Shown: positions 8,615-21,030, counted from the stretch's first letter. The stretch: DNA of 64,000 nt from Armigeres subalbatus (GCF_024139115.2 NC_085140.1:105784988-105848987), one strand, 5' to 3'. Notes: a model not told the origin generated them from the sequence alone. Program-made: numbers and translations.

Positions 8615-11590
8615 CAGGGGTTGGACAGAATGATCGGGACAGGAATTTTTTTATCGAATTTCAAATAACCATAACTCTGTGAAAAATAAACCTATTTCTT
8701 TGGTTCTTTCTTACAGTTTGACGGGAAAATTGGTTCAAATTCATGTTCAGGCCGCTGGATACCGAAGATTATTCGGTTTATTTGATAACATGTCAAAAAT
8801 GCTATTTTTTGAGCGCTTGTATTTTTAGCTTTGCTGAAATGTTGACTCTTTTTATATTTTTTTACATAAACTAGAGCTCTTCCTGAGATGATTAATATAT
8901 TGATGTCATAGATCGGACAACAAAAACCTGAGATATGGCCGTTTCCGTAAAATTCGTGAAACCGGTTCCACCAATTGTTGCATGCGCGCAATTGTTCTAG
9001 TAGGCAGCGTTCTTGCACCAAGTGGTATCCTGTGTTTTTGAGCAAATATTGAAATCACAATTCTCCTAGACTCCCGTCATATGCATATCTGTCCCATATT
9101 TGCTGAGAATTTCTAGGTACATGTGACAATTATGCGTAGAACGGCAGTAGAGGTGAGCGCCGGTCCGAAAATCGTCGGTAGCGACAGCGCACAATGGTCT
9201 AATTCGTCAAATTTCACGACATAATTCGATAACTCGAAAACCATCTGCGCTAAAGTTTTTACGATGTCAGACGAAATTATCTACAAGAAAAGATCTATTT
9301 TTGGTGTAAGTTGTCATTCGAGTGGCCCTTTTGTGACAAATTTTGTGAAATGTATTTTTTTTTTAATCTTTCAAATTAGGGGGTCGTACTGTTCTACAAA
9401 GTTGTAGAAAATTTAATTCTAAGCATTTTTGTTAAAATAATATTAATTTTATCTCATATTGGTAATTTTTTATGACAAAATTACTAAATTTAGATAGGGT
9501 GGTCCCGATAAAAAAAACAATTTTCAGCTTCTACTTTTTCAATTTAAATAATTGTAACCGTTTGGTTACAAATTGTGGATTTTTGTTTTGTCATTATGTT
9601 GTTGTTTCGGAACCTTCACATTTCTTGTGCAATAACAGTAGATGCTACCACAGAAACGTTAGGGATTGTACCGCTGTAATTACATGAGGAAGCTACCAAA
9701 ATCCAACATGGCATCATGATGTGCAAATGTCATGTTGGATGAAACAGAAATGAAAATAGCGGGAAAATATGGAGGGAATTTCTTTTAAAAGAGGAGCCAT
9801 TGCCCAAATTCGGCCTCATTAATATCAGGCGTCCGTGTGCTGAAGAAGTGTTTTTTAAAAAGTGCAGTTGATACAGTGTGTGAGAACCCCCCCGCCCCCT
9901 TCCTAGCAGGAGCTAGATTTTATTATTGGGGAAACCTGTTCAGGTAATTCAACGCTGTGCACTGGAAAACCCGGTTTTAATACCAATCGGTCCTTTAGGA
10001 CCTCTTTTGTCTTTTCCTCTACCTTTTTTGGTAGATTCCGCTCAGCACACGGCTCGGCCCGCGAAGCCAATCGGCTTCCGCGCCTAACCGTAAAAGATCG
10101 TGGATCCTCAAAGGAGGACCTTTATCTTGGGCCGTAGGCCCTAACCGAAAAGGAGATTTCCCCTCTCGGCCGTCCAAGGTGGCTAAGCCACGGCCGGCCG
10201 ATTGCGCCTACGAGGGAAGACGCGCCCACCATCGTCCAGCACCGCCCGCTGGCCCCGTCAGACGAAGGTCGTCCGCATAGCCGCTCGCCCCGCTATTCCG
10301 GCGAGATTTCTGGTCGCACAGCTGGACAGGAGTCGCTGTGTCGGCCATTCTGCTCCCGTCACCATCAGCAGCAGCGGTATGTACCGGTACCATCTTTAGA
10401 ACTAGGTCACACTTAACAAATTAACACAAATTTATTACACAGAACAACACGCACACGCCACAATTAGGAAAAATAAAATATGTGCAAGTAATGTGAAAGT
10501 TCCCGTGTTGTTAGTTTTTGTTTACCGCGAAAAACCCTTGATTACCCAGTAGTTAGCCGACCCTGGGATTGCCGGAGAGTCTCTTGTGTCTTGGTCGGAC
10601 TAGGTACTGATTGTTGACGATTCAGGAAACAGTAGTTTCATAATTTTCAAAAACTGTCAAAGCATCGCTTCACGGTCTTTGGATTGCGGGTCTTTTAGTT
10701 ATAACATATGGTAAGCTAAGCATGTTATGAGCGTTTTTTCACGAAAAATGTCATTTTTCTTAGCTTTATATTGCAGTTAGTAGCAAATATTAGGAAACAA
10801 ATCAATCGTCTTCTGAAACTATACATTCAGGCCAATGAAATCCATGACATCTCATTTGTCCATCTTTGTCCACTTTTGTTTGATGATCGTATTAGTTTTT
10901 GTATGAAAATTCCGCAATTCCATGTAAAACACTTTTATTACCCACCGGATTTTCGCAATAACTTGGTGGACTAAACCCAAAAATAAATAACATGTTTGAA
11001 AATGAAGCTAGCAGTCATATTCTATAACCAAAAGATGCGCAATCTATGTACTGTAGTTCTACGCATAACTGTCCCATATACATAGGAAATCTTATTAAAC
11101 ATGGGACAAATATGCGTATGATGATAGTCTAGGAGAATTGTGATTTAAATATTTGCTCAGAACCACAGGATACCACTTGGTGCAAGAACGCTGCCTACTA
11201 GAACAATATAGCGTGCATGCGACAATGGGTGGAACCGGTTTCACGGGTTTTACGGAAACGGCCATATCTCAAGTTTTTGTTGTCCGATCTGTGACATCAA
11301 TATATCAATCAAATCAAGAAGAGCGTAAAAAATATGAAAAGAGTCAACGTTTCGTTCAAGCAAAAAATACAAGCGCTCAAAAAATAGCATTTTTGACATA
11401 CCCTCAAATAATCCGGATTATTTCCGGTGTCCAGTGATCTGAACATGGATTTGAATCAGTTTTCCAAAACTTGATTATTTTCCCGTCGAACACTGTAAGA
11501 GTCATAGGAATCGATTGATTTTTCACAGAGTTATGGTTATTTGAATTACGATAAATTGTTGCCTGTCCCTATCATTCTGTCCAACTCCTG
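8615..11590. mobile_element. TA-flanked element with ~530-bp terminal inverted repeats
   Basis: The outer ends are CAGGGGTTGGACAGAATGAT (8615) and the inverse ATCATTCTGTCCAACTCCTG (to 11590). Each is bordered by TA (8613-8614 and 11591-11592), as in the Tc1/mariner group. The inverted similarity runs inward for about 530 bp on each side (to about 9145 and from about 11050). No transposase is visible in the 1.9-kb centre, which instead contains an unrelated GC-rich island at 9831-10620. The arms make it foldback-like; mobility in trans is inferred. Confidence 0.75.
9831..10620. other. GC-rich, hairpin-rich island of unknown identity
   Basis: Composition changes abruptly from AT-rich DNA to long G/C stretches with several short palindromes, for example GAAGCCAATCGGCTTC (about 10064), GGGCCGTAGGCCC (about 10130) and a GGCCG-to-CGGCC pair around 10165-10198. 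Open frames of about 60 codons occur on both strands over 10202-10399 but have no known motif. It could be the structured 5' region of a retroelement or a captured gene piece. I cannot decide. Confidence 0.4.
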
Positions 11591-11941
11591 TACATCATTG
11601 TAGGATACCACACTATTATTGCCCATATCAACTCAATTTTCAAGGAATATTATCAAATTGAAATGTATTTTCGTCATATATGAAAGGCATGTAGAGGAAA
11701 GCTATGAGAAGTGCTTTTATATAACAAATAAATCTGGTTGGGACTGCGTTTTTGCAAATGTTTACGTAATTTGAATATTAGTATTTAGTTTGCTTCGTTG
11801 AAAATTTTACAACAGAAGTTAAATTCTTCATTAAATAATGCAATAAATGAAAATAATTTTGGCCATCGAGCCCATGTGTTTTCAAAAGATACCAATTCTT
11901 GTTCAACCAGTGCAAAAAAAATCTGCAATTCATTATACCAT
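11591..11941. other. AT-rich spacer
   Basis: No gene or repeat boundary could be supported. Confidence 0.3.
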
Positions 11942-11943
11942 AC

Positions 11944-11980
11944 ATGGGGTTAGACAGAATGATCGGGACAGGCAACTGAT
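11944..11980. mobile_element. Second, isolated end of the TA-flanked family
   Basis: After TA, the sequence CATGGGGTTAGACAGAATGA followed by TCGGGACAGG matches the left terminus of the 8615-11590 element with few changes. The rest of this copy is displaced or lost at the foldback insertion that begins at 11985. Confidence 0.6.
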
Positions 11981-11984
11981 TCAA

Positions 11985-14900
11985 GGGCGTAGCCAAGGGG
12001 GGGCAGGGGGGGGCCGTCGCCCCCCCCTAAATTTTGGAAAGATTGAACGGGTGCTGAAATGAATTCCCTCAAACATGTGCGATTCAATCATATACAGATC
12101 CAATCATATACAGAAATAGGTGGTTGAAATTCAAAAGATTCCCAAAACTTATTAGGGCATCCAGGATCCATAATATATGAAAGTTCAAAACAACTCGAAA
12201 CATTTCGGGCTCAAAAATTCTCCTTGAAATCCTTCTAGAAGCTCCCCTGGGAACTTCTGAATTCCTCCGGAAAGTTATCCACAAATTCCTCTGAAAATCG
12301 TTCGAAAATCCTTCTCATGTAATTGTAATTCCTCCTTATCTAGAAACCCCCACTAAATTTGTTTTAGGAAATTCACGAGAAAATTCCTTGAAAATTTCTT
12401 TTCTTCTCTCCAAGATTTACTTCTAGATATTTCTTCGGCTATTCTCTCTTCAGGAAGAATCCGGCATTTCCTTCATGAATGCATTCGAGAGTTCCGTCAA
12501 GAATTTATACGGAATCTCTTTCCAAAATTCTACCAAGAGTTTCTTCAAAAATTTATGACGGAAATCCTCCGATTTAGCTCCATAATTTAACTTGTAAATC
12601 TATAACAAATTCCTTCGGAAATTCTCCGGGCATTCCCCTCGGAACTCTTCCTTTAATTCCTCCGGGATTACTTCCAGGAAATTTTTACAGGTATTTTTTC
12701 GGAAGTTTCTTCGGGTACTTCTCCAGGAATTCCTTCAGGAATTTCTCCGGGAGATTTTTCGCGGAAGTGTACTAGAATTCCTTCCGGACTTCACTCGGAA
12801 TTTACTCGGATATCTGCCAAGAGTTCTTCCAGAAATTTCTTCGGAACAATCCGCAGGGATTTTCTAACCAATTCATCTGGGAATACTTTCAGGATTTCAT
12901 CTGGGAATTTCTGCATTAATTCCTCCTGGTATTTTTCTTGGAATTACTTCAGATATTTTTTTCGGAAATTTCTTTAGGAACTTACCTAAGAATTATTTTA
13001 GGACTTCCATGTGGGAATTCCTCCAGACGTGCTTGTGGGAGTTCCTCCTGGAGTTTTTCCAAGAAATTCTCCGATAATACACCAAGGAACTTCACAGGGA
13101 ATTCCTGGACGATATTTGGCAGGAATTTCACGGGAAATGGGATTTGGGAAGTTCCTTCAGAAATATTTTTTCTCTTCCTCTATGGTATTCCACCGGATGT
13201 TCCTCTGAAGTTCCACCAGTAGTTCCTTCGGGAATTCAATCAGGCTTTCTTCCAGGAATTCATTTAGCATTTCTTTAAGCATTTATCTACAAATTCCTCC
13301 AGAAGTTCCTCGGAGAATTTCTCTGGTAGTTCTTACGGGAATTCTTCCGGGAGGTTCTTTTAAGAATTCTTCCAGGAGTTCCTCCTGGAATTCTTACGGA
13401 AGTTCCTTTGGGAGTTCGTCCTAGAATTCTTACGAGAGTTCCTCCAGGATTTCCTCCCGAAATTCTTCCTGTAGTTCTTCAATAAATTCCTCCAGAAGTT
13501 CCACCGGCAGTTCCTCCGAGAATTCCTCTAAAAATTTCTCCGGAAATTCCTATAGAAAATCCCCAAGGAGTTCCTCCGGAAATTACTCTGGGAGTTCCTT
13601 CGGGAGTTCCTTTTCAGAGAAATACCCGGAGAAACTGCCGGTGAAACTCCCGAAGAGATTCTCGTAGAAATTACTGGTGGATCTCCCGGAGGAATTCTAG
13701 AAGGAACTGCCGGAGGAGCTCCCGTAAGATCTCCCGTAAGAACTCCCAGAGGAAAATCAGGAGGAGCTCCTAGAAGAATTCCTAGAGGACGTCCCGGATG
13801 AGCTCCCATAGAAACTATCGGAAGAACTTCGGGAGGAATTTCCAGCTTAATTTCTGAAGAAAGCCTAAATGATTTCCTAAAAAAGCCTGAATAATTTCCT
13901 GAAATAGCTTCTGGTGGAACTCCCGGAGAAACTCCCGGATGAATTGCTGGTGGAATTCCCGGAGGAACTCTCAAAGGAATTTTCTGGAAGAATTTCTGAA
14001 GAAACTCCAGGAAGAATTTTTAAAAGAACCCCGGGCATTCTCGGAATTAAGAGAATTCATCTTATAGACAAATCTCGTCTAGCTGAAACCTTTGTTGGGG
14101 TTTGTAGCTGGACCATCATCATCATCAGAGGACCTCCCTGAGGAGCTCACAGAGAAATTCTCGGAGGAGCTTCTGGTGGAAAATCTATATAAATTCCTGA
14201 AGAAGCCTAAATAAATTCCAATTCTGCCGAAATTCCCAGAAGAATTTTCAGACGAACTGCCGATAGAACTACCGGAATAATTCTCGAAGGAAATCCTAGA
14301 GAAATTCTTGGTGGAAATACCGGTGGAACTCCTGGAAGAATTCCAGGAGGAATTTTCGGAGAAACTCCTGGAGGATCTCCCAGTGGAAATCTTGAAGTTT
14401 CCATCGGAATTCTTTCAGGATTTCATTGCGAATTAATCTAGGAATTACTCCGAAAACTCCATTGTTGATTTCATTTTAGGTATAATTTCTGTATAAATTT
14501 CTGGTGGAATTCCTGGAGAAATTCTTTGAAATTTTCACAAGAAATTATTCGAAACAATTCACGGAAAATTTTATGGAATTTACACAAGAAATGCGATGAT
14601 TTTTCGTGAAAATCTCAGGAATGTTTACTGACAATTCTGCGGAATTTCCACGGAATATTCTTATTCTTAAAAATTGTGGGAAACAGCACGAAATTATTTG
14701 AATTATTGCAGGAATTCTGCAGAACTGATAAAGAAGTTCGTGAAGATTTTCTTGGAGTAAATAATGGTGGAATTTTCGGATCAATTCCCGGCAAAATTTT
14801 TGGTGGAATTCCTGAAGACACTGCCGAAGAAGTTGCTGGAGGCATTCCTAAACAATCCCTGATATAATTTCGGATAGAATGCCAGCAACAATTGTCGAAG

Positions 14901-15304
14901 GAATTCCTGGAGAAAGCTTGCATATTGATTTTTCTGCCTATTTTATAATAAATATTATTCCAGAGAGGATTTGTTTAGCAATTCAGATGTATGGTTCTAG
15001 TTTTCTTAAACTTATGGAAGAATGCAGGATTTCTATAATAATTGTTATAGCCGATTTTATATTCTATCTGCTGAATACTAAGTTCGTTAATATTTTTCTC
15101 ACTTTATTTAAAAATATCTGATGAGCAATAAATCACGCTTTTTTAAATCCATTATTGTTTTAATCATTATTGTTTCGATTTGGTTTGGATTTGGTTTCAT
15201 GTGTTAATATTCATGTGTTTTTATAAAACCTCTATAAAACTACGATTTAGAAGACCAAAAAAGTTGCCCCCCCCCCCCCCCTTCTCGAAATCCTGGCTAC
15301 GCCC
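11985..15304. mobile_element. Foldback-type element made of degenerate short repeats, 3.3 kb
   Basis: The ends are GGGCGTAGCCA (11985) and TGGCTACGCCC (to 15304), each next to a long G or C run. Flanks TGATTCAA and TGATTATA agree at 6 of 8 positions and may be a decayed 8-bp duplication. From about 12240 to 13610 the sequence is pyrimidine-biased, with endless variants of GAATTCCTCCGGAA. From about 13625 to 14950 it is the purine-biased inverse. The axis near 13615 is almost central, so the element is one very long imperfect inverted repeat. Open frames in it give Pro/Gly-rich collagen-like peptides and are spurious. Its right half is repeated at 21031-22621 by the tandem duplication. Confidence 0.65.
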
Positions 15305-16060
15305 ATGATTATAAAACAAGTTGTGAATTTGAAATTCCGATGATTTTCAGACCGGTGCATATCACTATTTGATGATTAGGAAGTCGCGAACAACCTTGCA
15401 AATCGGTCAAATAAGAGGATGCAGAGAAAAGGTCTAATTTTTATTTATTTTGCCTTCGGTGAAAGCATGGATACAAACCCATATAAAATATAAAAATGAA
15501 ATTCTAACTCAAGAAGAAAATTGATGCATTTAAATGAAAGGCACTAGAAATATTTGTTCTGGAATCAATGTTACGATAAAACATATTAATTACATTATTA
15601 AAATCAAACAAATTAATCAAAAGATATTTGGTAGGTGAAGTTGCGAATGCCTTCCTGCTTAACTAACATCAAATACTTTTTTCAAGAAAAGTACGAACTG
15701 TTGAGAGCATCCGCGTGTGATATATTCTAGCACCTGGATGCTGGCAACTGTGGATAAACTTGTGAAAAACTAACTAATGCCTTCAATTATTTTCGACCCG
15801 AAAGATATTGAATCAATATTTTCCAACGCGCCGCAAGCATTTCGGATTACAATTATCTATTATTATTAATATATCATCGAAGTATGTGTAAAATAAAAAA
15901 AATCGATCTGTTGATTTATTCAGAAAAGTTTGGACATCCCTGCACTGTTGTATGACTACTTTTCTACAGCATGACTGTCACTGTAAATTTGCAGGAAGAT
16001 TTGCTAGAATAAACAAGAAGAAAACACATTGAGATTCCTCTTCGCTCGCTAGATGATGTT
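15305..16060. other. AT-rich non-coding stretch (duplicated at 22622-23378)
   Basis: No coding signal. Near-identical to the copy B interval, with a few small indels. Confidence 0.45.
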
Positions 16061-16061
16061 G

Positions 16062-16470
16062 TTATCACCGGCAAATGGTTCGCCATTTCGTTGTATCGAA
16101 AAGCTCGAAGTGAACCATATTGTTAATATAATATATTTGCCGTAACCCTCTGCACGTTTTGAATGGCCTCGAGAATGCCCCTGAAATTCGAACTACGCAC
16201 ATCACCCGATCCATCATCGCTTTGATCAACCGTGTCAGTTTATCCGGAGATCCGTGTTCGTGCATTAGCTGCCATAGCTGGTTCCGATCGATTGTATCAT
16301 ATGTGGCTTTGAAGTCGATGAATAGAAGATGTGTGGGCACGTTGTATTCGCGGCACTTCTGCAGTACTTGGCGAATGGCGAACACCTGGTCCGTGTTGGA
16401 GCGTTCGCCCATAAAACCCGCCTGGTACTGCCCCACGAACTCTCTTGCAATCCGTGCTTGTCGACGGCAT
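16062..16470 (-). pseudogene. Reverse transcriptase fragment (copy A), truncated at RQ
   Basis: The minus-strand frame gives a reverse transcriptase core: GQYQAGFMGERSNTDQVFAI, LQKCREYNVPTHLL, motif A FIDFKATYDTIDR, LTRLIKAMMD and finally RGLRQ. There it runs into transposon-end sequence translated as IYYINNMV. The catalytic ADD block is absent because it lay downstream of the break. The matching downstream half of such a gene is at 6908-7397. Non-functional. Confidence 0.75.
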
Positions 16471-16708
16471 ATAGGTTAAAGATATAGCAGAATTACTGAA
16501 AAGGCTTGAAGACAAAAGTTCATATTCATCCTATCATAGTGAAATGAGCGGAAGACAAATGAGCTTGTTTCTCATTTCTAAGAAAGAATCCGAATTGCAC
16601 TTGGTGTTAATTATGAAAAGGCAACATCTAATAAATTTGAAAGCATCAAAATAAGCTTGATATGAACAAAGACTGAGAGGCACCAAAATATTAATCAAAG
16701 CAATCGTG

Positions 16709-17226
16709 GTAGGGGAATATATACGCATCCCCCCCAGGCAAAACGCCTTTTGAGCATTCCCTCGTATTTACCGTATTTGGCATGGCCGTAACGAAACTAG
16801 ACGTAAAATTATGTAGGTTAGGCGAAAAAAGTGTCAAAATATCAGATAGGAAGGTTGGAAAACCCGAAATTTTCCACATTTTGACGAAGCATCTAACATT
16901 TCGGCGAGGCAAAACACCCTAGGGCAACTAACCTACAACGTACCACGCGTCTCCACGCGCTGTCCATACCAGAATGCTGATTCGCCGACGCGTGGTGCGT
17001 TGTTCCTTAATAGCTACCAGCAAGAAGGCGTTTTGCCTCATGAGTTTTGCGGCAGCGAAATATCACCAATTTTTTTAAATGTGAATATTATGAATATGAT
17101 TGAGATTTTCTACAATTTTTAGATGGCTTCAATTAGCTGAGGTAAAAATACCCATGAAAATCGTTACAGCTAAGACATTAAATCAGTCTTTGCTTTGCTA
17201 GGGCATATTGCCCCTCCTTCCCCTAC
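16709..17226. mobile_element. MITE-like element with nested inverted repeats (copy A)
   Basis: Short outer ends GTAGGGGAA (16709) and TTCCCCTAC (to 17226) enclose a second inverted pair, AGGCAAAACGCCTT (about 16737) with AAGGCGTTTTGCCT (about 17025). Inside that is a 17-base arm pair at 16935-16951 and 16987-17003. Non-coding. The target duplication is not clear, so the outer limits are approximate. Confidence 0.5.
16935..17003. repeat. Stem-loop with 17-bp arms
   Basis: The arm ACAACGTACCACGCGTC (16935-16951) pairs with GACGCGTGGTGCGTTGT (16987-17003) at 16 of 17 positions around a 35-base loop. Copy B keeps it at 24253-24269 and 24305-24321, with one extra change in the right arm. Confidence 0.7.
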
Positions 17227-17229
17227 TTT

Positions 17230-18285
17230 GCCAGCTATCAAAAACATGTGGTCATCCATCACGGACTGAAATGACAGTTTTCCAGCAGACTTCCGCTTGC
17301 ATAGCAGCATGATATTCTCCACAATTCCAATCAGCATCCGAGAAGGATTCTCATTGAAATCTCTGAAGAATTCCTTCCAGAATCATCGGATCATTCCAAC
17401 TGAAATCCAGAAGAATTCACACTGGATCCTTTTCGGTTTCGTTGAGTGATACCTTTGGAAATCTGTGGGGGATACCCTTCATAATCCAAGAAGAATTTGC
17501 TTCATAATCTCTCGTTGATTTGCTTCGGATTTTTTTCCGGAATCGTTCGAGGATCTGTTTCGAAATCGTTCGGAGACTCGCTTCGGAATTCCTTGACCAT
17601 TTGTTAATACTTCGACGATATGCTTCGGACCCTTCGACGATCGGATTTGGAATCTCTGGAACATTCCCTTCGAACTCCCTGGAACATTCCTGTCGGAATC
17701 ACAAAAGGGTTTTCATCGAGAAAAGAGAATAAATATGGATGAGTGTGACTGATCCGCAATTGTCCTAGGTGACTGCACCGTCTTTAGCACATTACCATAC
17801 TAAAATAACTTAATGAGGTGGTAAAATATTCGAGTTTTTTTTAAGGAAACTCAAAATAGAGAAAATAGATAAAGGGGCTATAGCCCCCGCTAGGTATCGA
17901 AGTGCATCGGAGCTAGTTACGCCAATGCCTAATACTACTGATTTTGATCATGAATCGGTTGTGAAGCTCGAGCTTTTGTTTCTTCTTAGGATATCCGAGG
18001 ACTTTTTGGTTCAGATATCATTGTGTTCGGCATTTCAGAATTTAAAATCTACCAGAGTTTTCAGTAGATACTCCAAATGCGAGTATGCTCCATTGTTAAT
18101 TGATAAGTGCTCTAGAGCTCGGAGACTCATATTCCTGAAATTAGTTAATTCGGAAACACACGATTAAATTTTTCTCGTTCCTAAATTTCATAGAAATTTC
18201 ACATCATTAAAACAAATAAAATCAAAACCTTTCGCTTCATTTTTTTTTCATAATGGAAGTAATATCCATAATTCTGAAGCCTTGA
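17230..18285. other. Degenerate GAATTCC/TCGGAA-type repeats and AT-rich DNA
   Basis: From about 17330 to 17700 loose repeats of a TTCGGAATC type occur, resembling the foldback interior. The remainder is AT-rich and without a gene. It is duplicated in copy B. Confidence 0.4.
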
Positions 18286-18289
18286 GCAG

Positions 18290-18745
18290 TAACTCTAATT
18301 GACTTGCATCGCTCCAAAGACCATGCGTCTCCACCCTTATTCGCAGCAATCGAGTATCGCATTCGTATTCTCCATTCTCTTTGTGCTTTCGGAAAAAGCC
18401 TTTTTCCCTAAAAAGCTCCCTTCTCCCAGAAAACAGACAAACCGGGCAAAAGTTCTCTCCCGCATTCCTTCGTCCTACAGAAGCCATTTCCCCAATCGGG
18501 AGTGCGAGAAAGCAACGTGTTCCCGAGCAATCGAGCACGATAACGCACTGTCATAAGCCATCACTTTTTTCTCGCCAGTTTCAGTTTTCCCTCGGAATCG
18601 GTCGCATTCGTATCATCGTCGTCCACATAGCGGTCGCCAGCGAGCCCACGGAGACAAAGCCCGTGGCCTTCCTAGAAGTGAGCGGGAAGCCACCGTTCCT
18701 TTCGGAGGAGTGCAGTAAAAAAAAAACTCTAGATTGAAAACTCGT
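18290..18745 (+). other. GC-richer block, possible promoter or first exon (copy A)
   Basis: The block stands out from its AT-rich surroundings and contains GCCAGTTTCAGTTTTCCC (about 18574), where TCAGTT fits the arthropod initiator. Open frames run in several phases on both strands without a clear winner or known domain. It may be an untranslated first exon or just an old gene fragment. The near-identical twin is at 25616-26060. Confidence 0.25.
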
Positions 18746-18749
18746 CCCA

Positions 18750-19239
18750 TAAATTGATATTTTGTTCGCTAGAATGACGCGCGTGTCTTCGGTGGGATCC
18801 AAGTGAAAACGAAGTAAAGGTGAAAGGGTTAAAAGTGTAGAATTTTCCAGCATTAAAGCGATATAATCCACTTCTCATTTGTGCTCGGTTATTGCTCTCC
18901 ACTTATGTGTGCTGAAGTCCCCTCCTCTACGCGCTGCACACTGTTTCCGGTGGCCCTAATTTGCGGAGAAGAATGTTTTAACTCTGAAAAGTTGTTTTGG
19001 ACGATTCGATGTGCTCAAGGAAATAGTCTTTACTGTGGTTAATCGAACGGCAAATGGAACATTTCTATTTTAATGTTTTACGTCCATCATGAATATTGAC
19101 CTAAAAAAAGTTGCTCAAAAATCGGAAGCTTGGTAAAAACAATATTCACTTCATATTTCTATGATATTGAGTGCCAAGTAGTGAAAGAAGTATGAGACTT
19201 GAGACTGAATTCAATAAAAATCTGAATAGTATTTATTTT
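18750..19239. other. Non-coding link between GC-rich block and satellite
   Basis: Contains CTGCACACTGTTTCC (about 18943), whose exact inverse occurs at about 30342 beyond the satellite arrays. No gene. Confidence 0.35.
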
Positions 19240-21030
19240 TTCTAGTCCAAACACAATCAACATTAAAATCATATCTTATCCAAGTTAAATAAATTTAATT
19301 CCAAATTCATTACTTAAATACCATGACTACCTAATAAAATCTGAATTACAATAAAATTAAAATCCAGCTCAAAGCAAATCAAATCCAAATAAATTCTAAT
19401 CGAAATTAAACCCAATCGAAATCTAATACAAATGTACCATAATACAAATAATCAAAACCAAATCCAAATCGGATCCAAATAAAAATTATTCCTGATCCGA
19501 ATCAAAATCCACCCACATCTAATTCAAACCTAATTCAAATCAATTCAAAACCAACCCATGTCCAATCCAAATCATATCCAACATCGATTTCAAATACAAT
19601 CTAAGTCCAATCTATCTCCTATTCCCAACACAATTCGAATCTAATCCAAAACTAATCTAATAACAATGACAATCCATATCATATCCAAATTCAAAACAAA
19701 TCCAATCCAAATACAATCAAATTTCAAAACCAATCAACATTTAATCCAAATTCAACCCAAACGAAACTCAAACTCAATTCAAATCTAATCCAAATTCATA
19801 CAAACCCAATCCAAATCAAATTCCAATCGAATACTAATCCAATCCTAATTAAATACAAACCCAATCCAAATCCAGTCCAATCCAAATCTGATCCAAATCC
19901 AATCCAAACCAATCCTAATCTTATACATTGCAAATCCAATTCAAGCCAATCCAAATCCAATTCGAATCATATCCAAATCCTATCCAAATTCAATCCAAAT
20001 AGAATCCAAATTTAATTCAAATTGTATTCAAATCCAATTCAAATCTAATCCAAATCCAATTCAAATCTAATCCAAAAGCAATTCAAATCTATTCCAAATC
20101 TAATCCATATTCAATACAAACTCATATCAAATCCAATTCCAATCGAATCCAAATTCAATCCTCATTCAATACAAACCCAATCCAAACCCAAATCCAGTCC
20201 AATCAAAATCCAAATCAATCCAAATCTAATCCTAGTCTAATCCAATTGTAATCAAAATCAAATTCAATCAAAATCCAATTCAAGCCAATCCAATATGTAT
20301 CAATACGAAATCAATCCAAACCTAATTCGAATCTTATCCAAATCCTGTTCTAATCCAATCCTAATCCAATCCAAATCTAATCCAAATCCAATCCACATCC
20401 AATCCAATTCCAATCTTATCAAAATCCCATTTAAATCCTATTTAAATCAAACCCAAATTCAGTCCAATCCAACCCAAACACAATTCAAACCACATCCAAA
20501 TCCAATCAAATTCTATAAAAATCTAATCCAAATCCAACCCCAATCAAATTCAATTAAAATCAAAATCGAAATGGCATCCAAATTCAATTCAAATCAAACC
20601 CAAATCCAATCCTAGTCCCGTCTAAATCCACTTCAAATCGAATTCAATTCTAATCCAAACCCAATCCAAATCCAATCAAGGTCCAATCCAAATCAAATCC
20701 CATTCTAATCCCACCCAAATCCAATTAAAACCCAATTAAAATCCAATCCAAATCCAATCCGAATCCAATCCAAATCCAATCCAAATAAAATCCAAATCCA
20801 ATCCAAATCCAATCCAAATCCAATCCAAATCCAATCCAAATCCAATCCAAATCCAATCCAAATCCAATCCAAATCCAATCCAAATCCAATCCAAATCCAA
20901 TTCAAATTCAATTCAAATCAAACCCAAATCCAATCCTAGTCCCGTCTAAATCCAATTCAAATCGAATTCAATTCTAATCCAAACCCAATCCAAATCCCAT
21001 CAAGGTCCAATCCAAATCAAATCCCATTCT
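19240..21030 (+). repeat. 11-bp satellite-like array, unit AATCCAAATCC (copy A)
   Basis: Degenerate variants of an 11-bp unit (ATCCAATCCAA phase) fill the interval and become nearly perfect at about 20728-20900. A higher-order block of about 320 bp, marked by CCCGTCTAAATCCA and CATCAAGGTCCAATCC, recurs at its right end. The period of 11 with no stop codon on the minus strand produces long spurious open frames. Confidence 0.85.

Larger units (their letters stand above)
13721..21030 (+). repeat. Copy A of a 7.3-kb tandem duplication
   Basis: Sequence from 13721 (CCCGTAAGATCTCCCGTAAG) to 21030 (AATCCCATTCT) recurs in the same orientation from 21031. Copy A contains the right half of a foldback element, AT-rich DNA, an RT fragment, a MITE, a GC-rich block and an 11-bp satellite tract. 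Copies differ by scattered single-base changes and small indels (for example at 13808 against 21122, and a 14-base difference near 14034 against 21345). Confidence 0.9.

Noticed and set aside
10202..10399. Frames of about 60 codons on both strands in the GC-rich island
   Set aside because: Open on both strands because of GC content; no recognisable protein.
13528..13974. 148-codon minus-strand frame with Pro/Gly-rich, collagen-like repeats (also 21000-21284, 14207-14404 and 21531-21728)
   Set aside because: Arises from degenerate GAATTCC/CCGGGAA repeats of the foldback element; neighbouring frames are equally open and the frame breaks between the duplicate copies.
18299..18737. Protein-coding exon in the duplicated GC-richer block
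   Set aside because: Several overlapping frames on both strands, and single-base deletions in copy B (25626-26057) alter the frames, so no protein is conserved.
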